Position numbers and translations under genes: made by a program
Notes under the pieces: generated by a model
Database searches by the model: none
The model's input: only the letters and a program-made list of their open reading frames with translations
Told to the model about the DNA's origin: nothing
Shown: one piece after another, positions 1-10,836 of the stretch
Numbering within the stretch: position 1 is the stretch's first letter
Layout: every line of letters starts with the position of its first letter
Source of the DNA: Schistocephalus solidus
Taxonomy: Eukaryota; Platyhelminthes; Cestoda; Diphyllobothriidea; Diphyllobothriidae
Assembly: GCA_017591395.1 (NCBI GenBank)
Contig: WEDG01000802.1
Coordinates: forward strand, 160,006 to 224,005
DNA length: 64,000 nt
Direction of reading: 5' to 3'

Positions 1-2
1 AT

Positions 3-131
3 TCGTGTTTATTACGGAATCGATGAATTCAAAGGTGTCCTATAGGCCTTGTGGTGCTATTTGGTGTCGAATCGAATTAAGCCTTTCTAGGAGTCACTGT
101 ACCCCATACCTACTGTTTATTGGATGTTTAT
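3..131 (-). repeat. PLE-derived direct repeat, left copy
   Basis: This 129-bp segment recurs at 984-1112 in the same orientation with scattered differences. Both copies contain the block AAAGGTGTCCTATAGGCC and both end just after the CTGTTT.TTGG block. The right copy lies inside Penelope-like reverse-transcriptase sequence read on the minus strand, so this left copy is the same PLE segment. It is cut by the window edge, and its homology with the right copy may continue beyond position 1. The spacing between copies is 981 bp. Confidence 0.8.
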
Positions 132-145
132 ACTCACACTAAATA

Positions 146-811
146 AGGGGATATGGAGGCGCCATCGCTTACTGACTCCCAGTCCACTGGTCAGCCACTC
201 GACACACAGCACATACACTGGGCCAACGGCGTGGTCTGGTGTAAGCGTCAGATTGGCAGCCTTCCAAGTCACGATTTCTAGGAAACCGTGATATTCACGG
301 ATACATGATAATGGTGAGGGTTTTGTCTATATATTGGTGTAGGTAGTGTGCACTGATGTGGCTTAGCCTCAGGTGGTTTACCGCAGGTTGTCATGGATTA
401 GCATGTGAGCGAATAGGACTATGCGATGAGTGAATGTGCGAGGACAGTGAGGGCAGCGGAGATGGCGATCTCTGCCGTGTGTGGGTGCTCCAGGCACTGG
501 TTCACTAGTCTCTGTACGATGGATTCACAAGTGACCGACTAGGCCGATGCGTGAGGTGAATGTGCGGTCGTAATGAGGACAGTTTATTAGAGAATCCCCA
601 CTGCTGATGGTGGTGGTGGTGGCGGTGGCGGTGGTGGTGGAGGTAACAGGTGATGATTATTGGGATGTGATCTCTATGATTATGGGAGTAATGTAACTGA
701 TGCTAGGGGTGAGGGATGGGGAGTCCGAAGGAGGGATGGTAGAATTTGACGTAGAAGTTGGAAGTGTTGGATTGTTTGTGCATTGAGTCCGAGCATGTCC
801 GACCAGGCCGA
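146..811 (-). mobile_element. LINE 3' fragment (copy L), truncated at both ends
   Basis: Read on the minus strand this is the end of the same LINE ORF as in copies A, B and R. It starts inside zinc finger 1 (GLVGH), continues through the Thr-rich linker encoded by an ACC/GCC repeat near 610-645, passes two more fingers and enters the 3' UTR. The finger count looks like three, as in copy B. The 3' UTR stops near 146 at the CACTAAAT.AGGGG block, so roughly 0.6 kb of distal 3' UTR present in copy R is missing. The 5' truncation joins PLE sequence at about 812. Reading frames are broken. Homology to the other copies is clear by eye. Confidence 0.85.
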
Positions 812-1112
812 TTGAACATTTATCGAACAACGAAAGCGCAATTCTTTGAGGTCCCCGGCTGGCATACCGATTGGGAATTCCCGTCTTACAACGCCGTCAC
901 CTAAATATTCTGTGGTTTGCGTGAGGGGAATATAAGATAACAAAGACGCGACATCTAAGAACAACATCGTTTTCCCATTGGGATTCGTGTTTCTTACGAA
1001 ATCAATAAATTCAAAGGTGTCCTATAGGCCACGTGGTGCTATTTGGTGTCGAATTGACTTGAGCCTTTCTAGGAGTCACTGTACCCCATACCAACTGTTT
1101 GTTGGCTGTTTA
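812..1112 (-). pseudogene. Penelope-like element reverse transcriptase fragment
   Basis: The minus strand encodes an open stretch with FIDFVRNTNPNGK followed by MLFLDVASLLSYIPLTQTTE. This resembles the PLE reverse-transcriptase block around the first catalytic aspartate (family pattern FLDV.SLFTN.PL.ET). It continues through PIGMPAGDLKELRFRC, like the PLE segment after that motif. An in-frame stop lies just upstream of the block, and the sequence passes abruptly into LINE DNA at about 812. It is a short remnant; the catalytic second half of the RT and the GIY-YIG nuclease are absent here. The assignment comes from motif memory rather than a search. Confidence 0.7.
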
Positions 1113-4100
1113 GACTTTTGTTACTCTATCCTCCCTTATATTACTGTAAAGGCCTGATGATGAATAATCGAAAGCTTACGTTCAAGGAGTTTCTAGTTTA
1201 GGCTGTTTTCCAGCTACTATTCGCTCTTAAATTCGTAAAAACTGCCTGAATCTAGAATTATTACTTGATAGTGGAAAATCTAGAAACCTAGTTTTATATG
1301 CTAGCTGACAGTTTCCAGAAATCGAAGTCGTCTTTATTTAAAGCATTTCTAAACAATCAGGGAGTTTGGTTTGCAAGTTCTTCCTTTAAGTTGGGAGGAC
1401 CAAACGCACTAGAAAAATCCCGATCGCCACGTTCAGACCGCTTGCTTTCAACGACCTGCACCCTCATCCCCATCCAGTTCCTTTTAAGTAATTCTTGTCA
1501 GCACAGTCGTTAAAATATAACTCTACTGTCCGTTTTTACCGTGGGAAGAATTGGTTGCGTTGGAGGATTGCTTGTCACCAGGCAAACCGCAGTTCGGTTA
1601 CCTCTTCGTCGGCCTATTTGGAATTTTTTGCAGTTTTGTAGTTTTGTTGGTGTATGCAAGTGGCAACGAGAAATCCCCTCCACGAAGGGAGTTATCCTCT
1701 CAACCAGTTGGCTGCAGTCATGTGAAACACCGCCGCGGAATAGTTCGATTCCTTCTTCTAGCGCTTTACACCCAGGTTAATAATTTCCTCGAAAGGACGA
1801 CAATCACGATAAACAAATACCGCAAACTATAAAACTGGTACATTACTAAGCATCAGTGTCATGAAAGCCTTTTAAGCTTTACTTGAAGAAGCCATTTGAT
1901 GATGACATTTAACGAACTTCGAAATTTGAATTTGTTGTGTTTACTCCAACGAGCTTGCATGTCATGTCAGTCTTGAGAGACACTGGTGTAGCCTACATGA
2001 ACAAATGAAGCTAGATAGAACAAACTAAATGTCACTTCACTTCGAAAAATATTGTCCATGGATAGGAAGCATTCCGTTATTTTTAAAGTATTTAAAATTC
2101 CCTCTTGCCACAGTACTGTAAAAAGAACTTATGACCATTTTTAGTTTTGTTAAAAAAAGAAAAGAATTCCCCGAAGGCCAGAGCGCTTCTGTTTGTTCGT
2201 CAAACTTTCCAAAGGAGAATAATCGGCTCTCTGAAGGGTAAAACAATAAGACATTCGTTTACTTTATTGTTTTGTCTGCCAATCAAACCGTTTACCATAC
2301 GCAGGACACAAAACTGTGTTCCGCAGCTACAAAAAAGTTATGCATTATTGATTTATGTCCGATTACTTCCGGCGCAGTTTAAACTTTTGTTAGTAGAAGG
2401 ATAAAGACAAAGTGATTTGCGTCATGTTAAAGAGCACAAGGACCGCAGGGGCTTGTCTGAAGTGGTTCAGGAGAAAGGCCATGGGTTGTATATTATTACG
2501 ACACACACACCGGTAGCCACAGACATTGTAAGTAAGTTAGAACTATCTTAGTGTGCGCGTTTGAAGGAGGATTTATAAACATAGGACGCTGAGTGCTAAT
2601 GGGAAATAGGCCCTTAGCGTACGTAATGCCTATCTTGTAGAATACTTTGGCTTAATCTTAACAACTGTAATGAGACCGGTACATTATTATGTATCTTGAT
2701 AGAGGAAGTAAGTTAACAAACAGTGAACAAAAGCAAACATGAGAGAACAGTGAAGGTGGCTAAACACGTAATAGCTCGGGAGTAGGAAGTAGGATTAAGA
2801 ATAGTCAAGCGAGGGGAAGTGACTTTACAAATTAGTTCTATGTGTGTTCCGCTACTGTAGCGTGACATGGTAGGATTCCTTTTTTAATATGTCGGGCTCA
2901 ACGTTGGCCAAGATAGCTGGATTATAAGTAAAAACTACTTCCAGGAGAAAAGGTTTGAGTTGGTTACCTCCTCTGCCATCACAGGTATCCCTTGGCGCTG
3001 AGATTAAGAGTATCACACCGGCACGTTAAAGACGACTTGAAATGGTTGATTGACATCTTTTCGGTGGTCAACTTTAGCCAGGTGAGCCATGATTGTGATG
3101 GAAATGAAATTCGCCATGTCTCAGTTGAGGCAAGCATGATAACTCTCGCATAAGTTTGTATAGGTAACTTATCGTTCAAATAATCGACGGTGCAAGTGCA
3201 CAAATGTTTACAAAGGCAGTCTATCCTTCACTTCAAGACAGAGAAGCTTGTTTAAGAAAATTAGTTTTATCTTCACGACTGCAGGCATGCGTGCAGTAAG
3301 AAAGTTCCGGCGACGTATTAGAAATTCTTTTAATGCGACTCTTCGAAACCATAATGCGAAAAATAACTCCTTCCCTCCAGCTGTCCGCAAGTCTGTTTTT
3401 AGGGAACGTAAGTTTTTCAACTTTAACTTATTCGCTGTTCACATAAGTCTCATTGGTGAAACTTAAAAATCTACTTAAGTCATAAAACTGAGCGACTTTG
3501 ATCAGAAATTAATAAACTTCCTACAATTCGTTTCTTGAAACTTCACGTGATTTTGAAATTTTTATCCAACCTGAAGATCATCATTCATAAAAACTCCACA
3601 AAAAGCAACACAGTATAAGTAAAACCATGAAAGTACATATCGTTATTTTTTTCCCTTTTAAAAATGCGTCTGGTTATTAAACCAATTAAAACTTTAAAGG
3701 CAGCAGTGATCTTAGCGAAATTTCTTGGGCTAATTGTTTCGCAATACCCCAGTGAAGGAGTAGCCCGTTCCAGTTTAAAAAGGCTTGAATGTTTCGAGAA
3801 ACTGCCTCCCTGAAACTACCGAAATTGTATGTAGAATTTATGAAAATATATTGCCATCAAAATTGCAGCCGGCAGAATTTCTACCACACATACCGAAAGT
3901 TCAGTAGGCTTAAGGAAGATAACTTCATTTCTGAGGGTGAATTTTTGCCGAAGATACTGACAGGTGTGCGACTTGTAACGATGCAAATAATTGGAGAAGG
4001 TGGTGTCACGTGACGTTTTACTGAGAAGGAGATAGAGATAAAGTCAATTGAGGGCAGTTTTAAAAATATCACAGAATATTGTCTTTGCTAATTGGTATCG

Positions 4101-4189
4101 AGGTAAACGGAGCTACGAATTTTCAGGAGCATTTAACCATTTTTCCTCATCCAAAACCACCAGAATCTTCGACAGACGCCATTTTTAAT
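1113..4189. other. AT-rich DNA, nothing recognised
   Basis: The stretch is AT-rich with only short chance reading frames (the longest are around 90 codons, without recognisable motifs). No RNA gene, transposase motif or clear repeat was seen by eye. Confidence 0.6.
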
Positions 4190-4305
4190 CCATTTCATCA
4201 ACTTGTGAAAAACTTGGTGACTTTGGTGGGGTTCGAAACCACGCCAGCAAGGGGAAGGCTTTAGTACAGCAAACACTCTTACCAATTAAGCTACCAGGCC
4301 CCATC
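4190..4305 (-). mobile_element. tRNA-derived SINE, family 2, head and part of body
   Basis: On the minus strand the segment begins GGGGCCTGGTAGCTTAATTG, an RNA polymerase III box A-like start, and 50-60 nt later has a box B-like GGTTTCGAACCCC. The following body, with AAAACTTGGTGA in the plus-strand text, matches the copy at 28435-28702. The 3' side lacks a matching acceptor stem and CCA context, so this is a SINE head rather than a tRNA gene. It is degraded, and the boundaries are approximate. Confidence 0.65.
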
Positions 4306-5984
4306 GGAAGCCGTGAGTTCAATCAAACTTTGGTCAATTAACCACCCAGCCTACTGCAACCTGTGGAATCCACCAATTCTGATATGGTAAGCTGACTGCC
4401 CAAGCAATATTTCTTAGCAATCAATCTTGAATCCACTAGATGAATACCAGGCACATTTTTATATTATTGTTTACGTTCGTGGTTTATCTGAAGAGGTAAC
4501 GCAGCCGGTGACTGCCCACAACCTTTCACTAAGAATGTATTTTCTTGTCTGCGTAAACGGTATTTTTCCGAAAATGTTGATCAAAGGAGAGAGGGTTGAG
4601 CCCTTTGAGAAATCTGGTAAGATCTAGGATCATTAAAACCATATTTTGATTTATATTCAAACTATGCAAAAAATGTAAGGAAATAAGAAGGATATTTCCC
4701 AGTCATCAACAAGCAAGAAAAGTCGGAAGTTCGAAGACGCGCACCGCCGGGCAGGATCGTACAGGCGATAAGACCTTCAGCAACATCCCGCTCAAAGTCG
4801 CCTAAACAGCGCAATAAACCAGCTTCGCTATAATAGAGAGGAAATATGGATAAGTTATATTACTGACAGGCAGGCTGGCTAACACACAGAGGGATAATCT
4901 TCTGTGAAACGTCCAGAGACCACCGCTCTGCAGTTTCTAGCTAAATAGTCACAAAACCAGTCGCTTAGCAGATGAATATAGTTTTTTTAATAATGCAGAC
5001 CGGGATGTAAATTACAGTCAAGAAGAAGTGTTAAACGTTATACAAAAATACAGATGCTGATTATATCTTCGTCCATTATTGTTTTCTTATCTGATCAACT
5101 TTTAAGCAATAATAAACGTTTGTTTAGAAGAACATGTGTTCCCGGGTTTCACTAGATTACAGTAGGCAAATTCCTTCCAAGGATGGCCAATTTGAGAGCA
5201 CAGGTCGGAAATGGGAGTTTAATTCAGAAAAAAATAGGCAATAGGGCAAAAACAGGCTGACAAAATTAAACTGCCTGGTTTGCAAGGTTTTTTTTGTTTG
5301 ATCCAATGCTCTTTTCTTTGGCACTGAAAGCGTAATCAAAGGAAAGGACTATTTGTCTATGCCGTAGGCTCAATTAACTCTTGAGGATCAAAAGTTGTTT
5401 TTTTCATTCCTTCTGAAAAGCTCAACAAAATAATCGTTCAAGAAAAACTAAAAACTGGGTTGTTCTTTTAATTTCTGGAATAAATTTACAGATATAGAAA
5501 CAAGAATGAAATCAAAAGAGTAGCCATCCTTTTTCAAATTCACCTTAACAGATGGAGTCGGATAAAGTGCTTTATTCCTGATTTAAATGCTTTCAAGTTG
5601 TTTAATGGGATGAAATTCGTTTGCACAGCAAATATTAGTTCCAATTCTATTAGTTTCTTCCCTTTATGTTTTATGCTTCGGGACAACGAATGCAACATAA
5701 GACTCAGTTGAGTTTTTTTCAAATGTCCTTAGTGTGCAACAGCTTTAAAAAAGTGAACATTTATCAATTTTCTAGCGAAACAAGGAAACTACAGCCGGTA
5801 ATAACATTCTAGGACGTACTCTGATAGATTAGAGTACTTAAATCTAACAAAATGCTGAAAGGAAACAATCCTCAGCTGGATAAAAAGGGGACCCAGAAGT
5901 AAATTAAAAGGTAAATGTCAGACTCCTGGGTTCCCTGGAATGTAAATGTGAGCAACTTGGGCCTATTAGCCGACAAAAGAACAA
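4306..5984. other. AT-rich DNA, nothing recognised
   Basis: No coding motif, RNA gene or repeat was recognised. Reading frames are short and look like chance. Confidence 0.55.
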
Positions 5985-6200
5985 CCTGGGGTTGGGTATG
6001 ACTGATTGATTATGGCTGCTGACTCATAAATGGGCATTTCGGCCTCCCTAGTCTTTGCGGGCAATTTTCATCTGTTTATGACACTAGCCGCTGTGCGGCT
6101 GCTGGTGGGTTTTGAGAGTGAGCCCCGAGCCAGAACGGTAAGGGTGAGCTGCGTTAGCGATTAGTGAGTGTTCGTCAACGAATGCTCTAACTATCTACGC
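5985..6200 (+). mobile_element. SINE family 1 body and tail
   Basis: The segment starts TTGGGTATGAC, passes through GGCTGCTGAC and GCATTTCGGCCTCCCTAGTC, and continues into a tail with GCCGCTGTGCGGCTGCTGG and GAGCCCCGAGCC. The same ordered blocks occur at 9600-9790, 33178-33252 and 57065-57170. The tRNA-like head is not clear here. This is a dispersed short repeat, and its boundaries are approximate. Confidence 0.65.
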
Positions 6201-7642
6201 TACGAGACTGCTAACCTGATCCTCCAAGTTTGCATATTTGGACTGCATTTACCTCTTTAGTCACCGAAACTTCTACTGACCGTAAAGAAGCTAAATCAAC
6301 CCCGAATCGTACCGATGTCACCGAATTTCGACATTTGGGTATTTAGTTCATTCGTTTAAATCTGCTGAAACATCTATTAAGTAATTTTGTTTGGTAATAA
6401 TCCAGTAAATTTCAGGTTATTAAATGGATATCCTAGCAAAGAATCTCGAAACCTCATGGACTTCTGACATCAGTTACCAAATTATGACTACAAGGATAAT
6501 ATTGAGAGACCGACTACAAAGTTTTAGACAGCGACCTGCAAAAATAAGTGTTCCTACTTTTTACAGGACTGCTGCTGTGATGAAGCGCACTAGCATATCT
6601 TCGACTTGCAGGCAAATCTCAAGTTGATCTTTACACAGGAGTTCAGGAGTTACTCGAGATGTTTGACCTTCTCGTTGTATTGACTGTCTAGTAGTTTGCA
6701 GACCTGTTTGACCATCGGTTCCTTTGGCATGAGGGGCAAGGGGAGACGAATATTACCTTCAGTGACATCCTGACCTCATTTGCCTTATTTTGTCTTCATA
6801 TTAGTCATCCGAGTAACTGGACAGCCGGACTGATCGTTGTGCCTACATCCGAAGTGAGAGACCCCAAATGTGCTGACGATTTAGACACGAATCCCTTCAA
6901 TTCAAGGATAAAAGCAAACCTGGTGGGTAACTTTGTACAATTTTTGGAGGCCACAATTGGTCTTCTAAGTCAATTAGTGATCGAACAGATAACAGACTAC
7001 AGACGCTCTTACGCGAGCATTTCCGTGTTGTTGGGTTCATGAATTCAATGTCCCTAGTGGTTTAATACGACGCAAACTCATTTGCTTTCTATAATGGGGA
7101 AATTTTGGACCGAGGAAATTATCACATAGCTGGGGATAACGGAGGCTTGGCCAACAGAGATGACCGCTTCACCCCTTAATTTGTCCTTCCTGCGGCCTGT
7201 CAAGTCCTCCGGTCGCAGCTCACTAAACGGAACAACAGAGCATTCCTGAATCAGGATGGAGCAGGGCACTAGAGGGACGTGCGTGTTGATGCGCCACCGT
7301 CCGGGTTAGAAAACGGGCGTAGACGTCAAGACTGTAGCAGGAAACGCAACCTAGACAGACAAACGCAAGGGCAATCAAGGGATGCAAATGAGTCTGGCGG
7401 CCCAGAGTCGACGACGAAGGACATTGCAGCTGCGGGCGTTGACCTCCAAGGCCCAAACGTAGGCCTCCGACGTGAGACTTGACAGGGTGGCGTGAAGACA
7501 GACGACATATCAGTTCCCTCGTTGGTCACAGCACTAGCGAAGGCGATTCCAATGAAGATTCTTAACCAACTACCTGAAAACCCCTACCTCTCTACTCTCT
7601 ACTATCCCAGCGACCATAAGACTTCGACGTCATCATGCTGGT
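6201..7642. other. Unassigned; GC-richer island at about 7157-7620
   Basis: No domain was recognised in any frame. From about 7157 to 7620 the base composition is visibly richer in GC than the surroundings, which in this window usually marks transposon-derived DNA, but I found no homology to the other elements here. Confidence 0.5.
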
Positions 7643-7656
7643 GGCATGGAAATGAC
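7643..7656 (+). repeat. Target-site duplication, left copy (14 bp)
   Basis: GGCATGGAAATGAC occurs here and again, without a mismatch, at 8001-8014, directly bracketing a LINE 3' end. A 14-bp perfect duplication at both edges is the expected product of target-primed reverse transcription. Confidence 0.8.
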
Positions 7657-8000
7657 CCCTAAACGGGCCACGTGATAGATGCTTTGGCCCAACACGGGGG
7701 CCACATCAGGGCACGGCAGGCGTTATTCGGGTTGCGCTCCCATAACAAATGCCGAACATGTGGTGTGGTGGCACACCCAGGGGCGGCTCCGGCCGCGCCA
7801 GCCACCTGCGTCCTCTCCCGCCTCCGGTCTTCTTGACTCTGTCTTGACACCGGGCTCAGGTGGAAGAGGAGGAGAGAGTGCGTAGCTGCAGCGCAAGGAT
7901 ACTATCACTTAAAACTAATTCACGCGCAAGTTACCGTCCCTGCACCACCATGGTGTGGAGCATACGGTGGACATCGTCGGACTACGACGGTCGAACTGTC
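7657..8000 (+). mobile_element. 5'-truncated LINE 3' end with intact TSD
   Basis: From about 7735 to 8000 this matches the terminal 3' UTR of copy A (16815-17072) and, inverted, copy R. Shared blocks include GGCGGCTCCGGCCGCGCCAG, CACTTAAAACTA, TTCACGCGCAAGT and the terminus TCGAACTGTC. The first ~80 bp (7657-7735) is too diverged to align by eye. The 14-bp duplication at 7643-7656 and 8001-8014 fixes the 3' end at position 8000. There is no poly-A or simple-repeat tail. The element has no coding capacity. Confidence 0.8.
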
Positions 8001-8014
8001 GGCATGGAAATGAC
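8001..8014 (+). repeat. Target-site duplication, right copy (14 bp)
   Basis: Identical to 7643-7656. It abuts the LINE terminus TCGAACTGTC, so the family's 3' end is exact at 8000. Confidence 0.8.
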
Positions 8015-9221
8015 GAGTGATACTAACTCATGAGATACCTATAAACCCTGATAAGTGATAATGAAGTAGCAAAAACACACGTTTGCCAAATTGTCTTTTA
8101 AAAGTTTTCCTTACTTGAAAACTGTCTGAAATCATTAGGATACAAAAATAAGCACCAAATGCTAGTGGTTCACAAACTGACGACTGCATTACGAAACGAG
8201 AGTGCGCATTATAAGGATAAAGAAAGACGGCAGCTACAATGCCCTAAGTGATGCTATTTTTTAGGATATTGTGCTTAGCCTCGGGAATTTGCCTTGTCTC
8301 GCATTCAGAAACATCACTTCAGAGTAAAGAGACGAACCTACCTGCTCCCACTAGGCATGCGTACTCTGGGTAAAGGGCACACCGCTTGAGATAAAAATCG
8401 TATCGTTGGCATCTGCCCTTGCATGAAATGTCGAGAGTTCGTCGAGTCCATGCACTCATGCCAAGTAGTCATTTCAAACATGTCGATACTAAAGCGCGAC
8501 TGACATTTGACACAACGGCCGCAAAACTATTAATGATTGAATATGCTTAAAAGTGGACTGTTTGAACACAGTTATTCTTCGTCAGATAACGACCTGAGGA
8601 ACCAACTTCTAACATAAGAAATAAAGTTAGTTTACTTTCCGAAAGGACGTATCAGCTTTTTATTTGTATTCATTTTGATGCCTATCTTCATTGGCATACA
8701 TCCGCATATATAATACCTTTGTATTATAAGACGGATATCCCAAGAAATATTATTTGAGGAAAATGAGCCACTTGCGTAATCCAAAAACCTTTATTTGCCC
8801 ATTGAAGAAAGTTCGGGACTTTTTGGAGGCCATTCACTCTGATGACTCGTGAATAAACCGACACCGTGTACGGCAATTTCAAAAAATAATGGAAAAGACA
8901 ACAGCTAATCTAGACTGACTATCAGCCTACAGTCATGGTTTCTGGCATGAATGCGTAAACAATACCAATTTTCGGGCACGATTATAATCGTACCTGTTTC
9001 ACAAATTTACTTCACCTCTGATGACGAGCTGGGGAACGGGCATAAAAAATTTACATTTGTTACCATTTCTCAAAAAACGTCTTTTCTTCGAATTGCTATA
9101 TATGTGGTAGATGGGCGCTTGCCGATCGGTTACTGGACTCTCTCATCCCGTTGTACCCTGGTGCTCACACTGGAGCCCCACTAGCAGCTATACAATGGCT
9201 GGTGATATAGGCAGAATTACC
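8015..9221. other. AT-rich DNA, nothing recognised
   Basis: No gene, RNA or repeat was recognised by eye. Confidence 0.55.
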
Positions 9222-9430
9222 TTACGGACAAAGATAAAGGAGACTGAATTGGTTATTTATGCGTTATGACTTTTTTAACTTCTAACCATGAGATTACAGG
9301 TGCGAACCTCGGTTGCCGCAACATCTCGGATTCATATGAATGGCTCCGGGCGGCCAATAAGGCAGAAGTGACCATTCCAGTCTCTCTTGTCTTTTTCGGT
9401 CATGTCTTTCTGCCTATATATGTACATCTA
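9222..9430. mobile_element. SINE family 1 in inverted arrangement
   Basis: The left part (9222-9262) carries the SINE body block in minus orientation (GGACAAAGATAAAGGAGAC). The right part (9355-9405) carries it in plus orientation (CCAGTCTCTCTTGTCTTTTT). Between them lies a box B-like GGTGCGAACCTC. The arrangement body-minus, tRNA-like core, body-plus is the same as at 32929-33256. The arms are short and imperfect. Confidence 0.55.
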
Positions 9431-9494
9431 TATGCAGTAGAACATTACTGAGAAAAAGCAACAATTTGCAAAATCTTGATCAAAACCGGTAAAA

Positions 9495-9790
9495 TCCACG
9501 AGCCCGTGACTCAGTGTTTAGAGCATAAGACTTCGAATCAACAGGTTTCGAGTTCGAGCCTCGTATGGGACACCACATGGGGTTGGTTTGGCTGGTTAAT
9601 GATGGTTAATAAGCCAGCAAAAGCCATTCTAGTCTACCTGGTATTTGTTGGGTAGGTTTTACTGCCTATACTACTAGCCACTGTGCTGCTTCTGGCGGAG
9701 CTCGAAAATGAGCCCCAAGGCACAACGGGACGCATGATTCCCGTAACTGATTGGTGAGCGCCTCTCCACCAATGTACCTATCTGATCCAA
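9495..9790 (+). mobile_element. tRNA-derived SINE family 1, most complete copy
   Basis: The head has a box A-like TGACTCAGTGTTTAGAGCAT and a box B-like GGTTTCGAGTTCGAGCCTC about 50 nt apart, as in RNA polymerase III internal promoters. It is followed by the body (GGTTAATAAGCCAGCAAAAG, then CCATTCTAGTCTACC) and the tail (CTAGCCACTGTGCTGCTTCT, then GAGCCCCAAGGCACAACGGG). No cloverleaf with a matching acceptor stem was evident, so this is not called a tRNA gene. It probably depends in trans on a LINE, but its 3' end does not obviously match the LINE family in this window. Confidence 0.75.
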
Positions 9791-10824
9791 CGCCAAACCG
9801 GTACAGCCACAGTTTGGATGTCCCGTCCTTTGCAATTCGGAAATATTAAGAACGCTTGCCAATCGGGTTGCAAGAAACTCCTTCCTTTGCAGCTTGTTTT
9901 GAATAAATGTACGGTTCGTGAAAGAAATGCGATTTGCACGACCTTTGTAAAAACTCATCTCAAATAATCGGAGAATTTACCACTAGATTCGATATGCCTT
10001 GAAAAAGTTTTATACGATTTCTGTGTTTTCGAGCTGTTCGATTTAGATAATTGCTTCATTTCTGTAACAAATAGAATCTTACATTAGGCGAAACATCGAA
10101 GATGGTCTGAAATCTAAGGGAAGAAGTTTCTGCTGGTTCTGGCGAGTTCAGCTCACCCACCAAATCTCCTTTGTGTTTACCTATGCTGCCGCATTGTAAG
10201 ATGCAAGCGTTAGAAATCCTGCCTGCTGTGAGTTGCATTGATCAAGTAAACCCTTTTATTACAGCATGTATGTCATCTGCCTCGCCGTGTTCCGAAAATT
10301 CTGTGATAAGTAGATATCATCGCACATAAAAAATAACGGATCGGCAACAATACTGAAAATACTCCTATAGAGCAGATCATAAGTGGATGCTTTCTCTCAT
10401 GTATTTACTTCCTTTTGGGTATCTCTTGCTTGTTTTCCCTAACTGCGACGAAAATAATTAATGAAAATGTGTACTAATCAACGAAAACCAAAGATGAATA
10501 ATTAGATACCGGAATATTGTTATCAGGAAGATGATTAATTTAGCTTTAAATAAAATATTCCGATAATTTAGAGCAAAGGAAGGGAACTCAAATCTATACT
10601 TCGAACAATTTAAGCTATATATGATCTGAGACTTTCCCTAAAAATGCATACAAGCCCTTTTAAAAAAATTAAATTAACCCTTTTTTCCTCGGCATGTTTC
10701 AGGATTTTCTCATTTAACCAAGTTTAGGACCTCGAAGGGAAATTTTTACTAGTCAAAATAATTTAGTTGGCATATTTGACATATCACGATGTGCTCGCTT
10801 CAGTGCTGTCATTTGTTTATGTTT
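9791..10824. other. AT-rich DNA, nothing recognised
   Basis: No gene or repeat was recognised. The stretch ends abruptly at the GC-rich start of LINE copy A. Confidence 0.6.
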
Positions 10825-10836
10825 ACACAAATGGGT
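10825..10836 (+). repeat. Target-site duplication of LINE copy A, left
   Basis: ACACAAATGGGT here pairs with ACACAAATTGGT at 17073-17084 (11 of 12 identical). It sits exactly where AT-rich flank changes to GC-rich element, and its partner directly follows the conserved LINE 3' terminus, which makes a chance match less likely. Confidence 0.65.
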
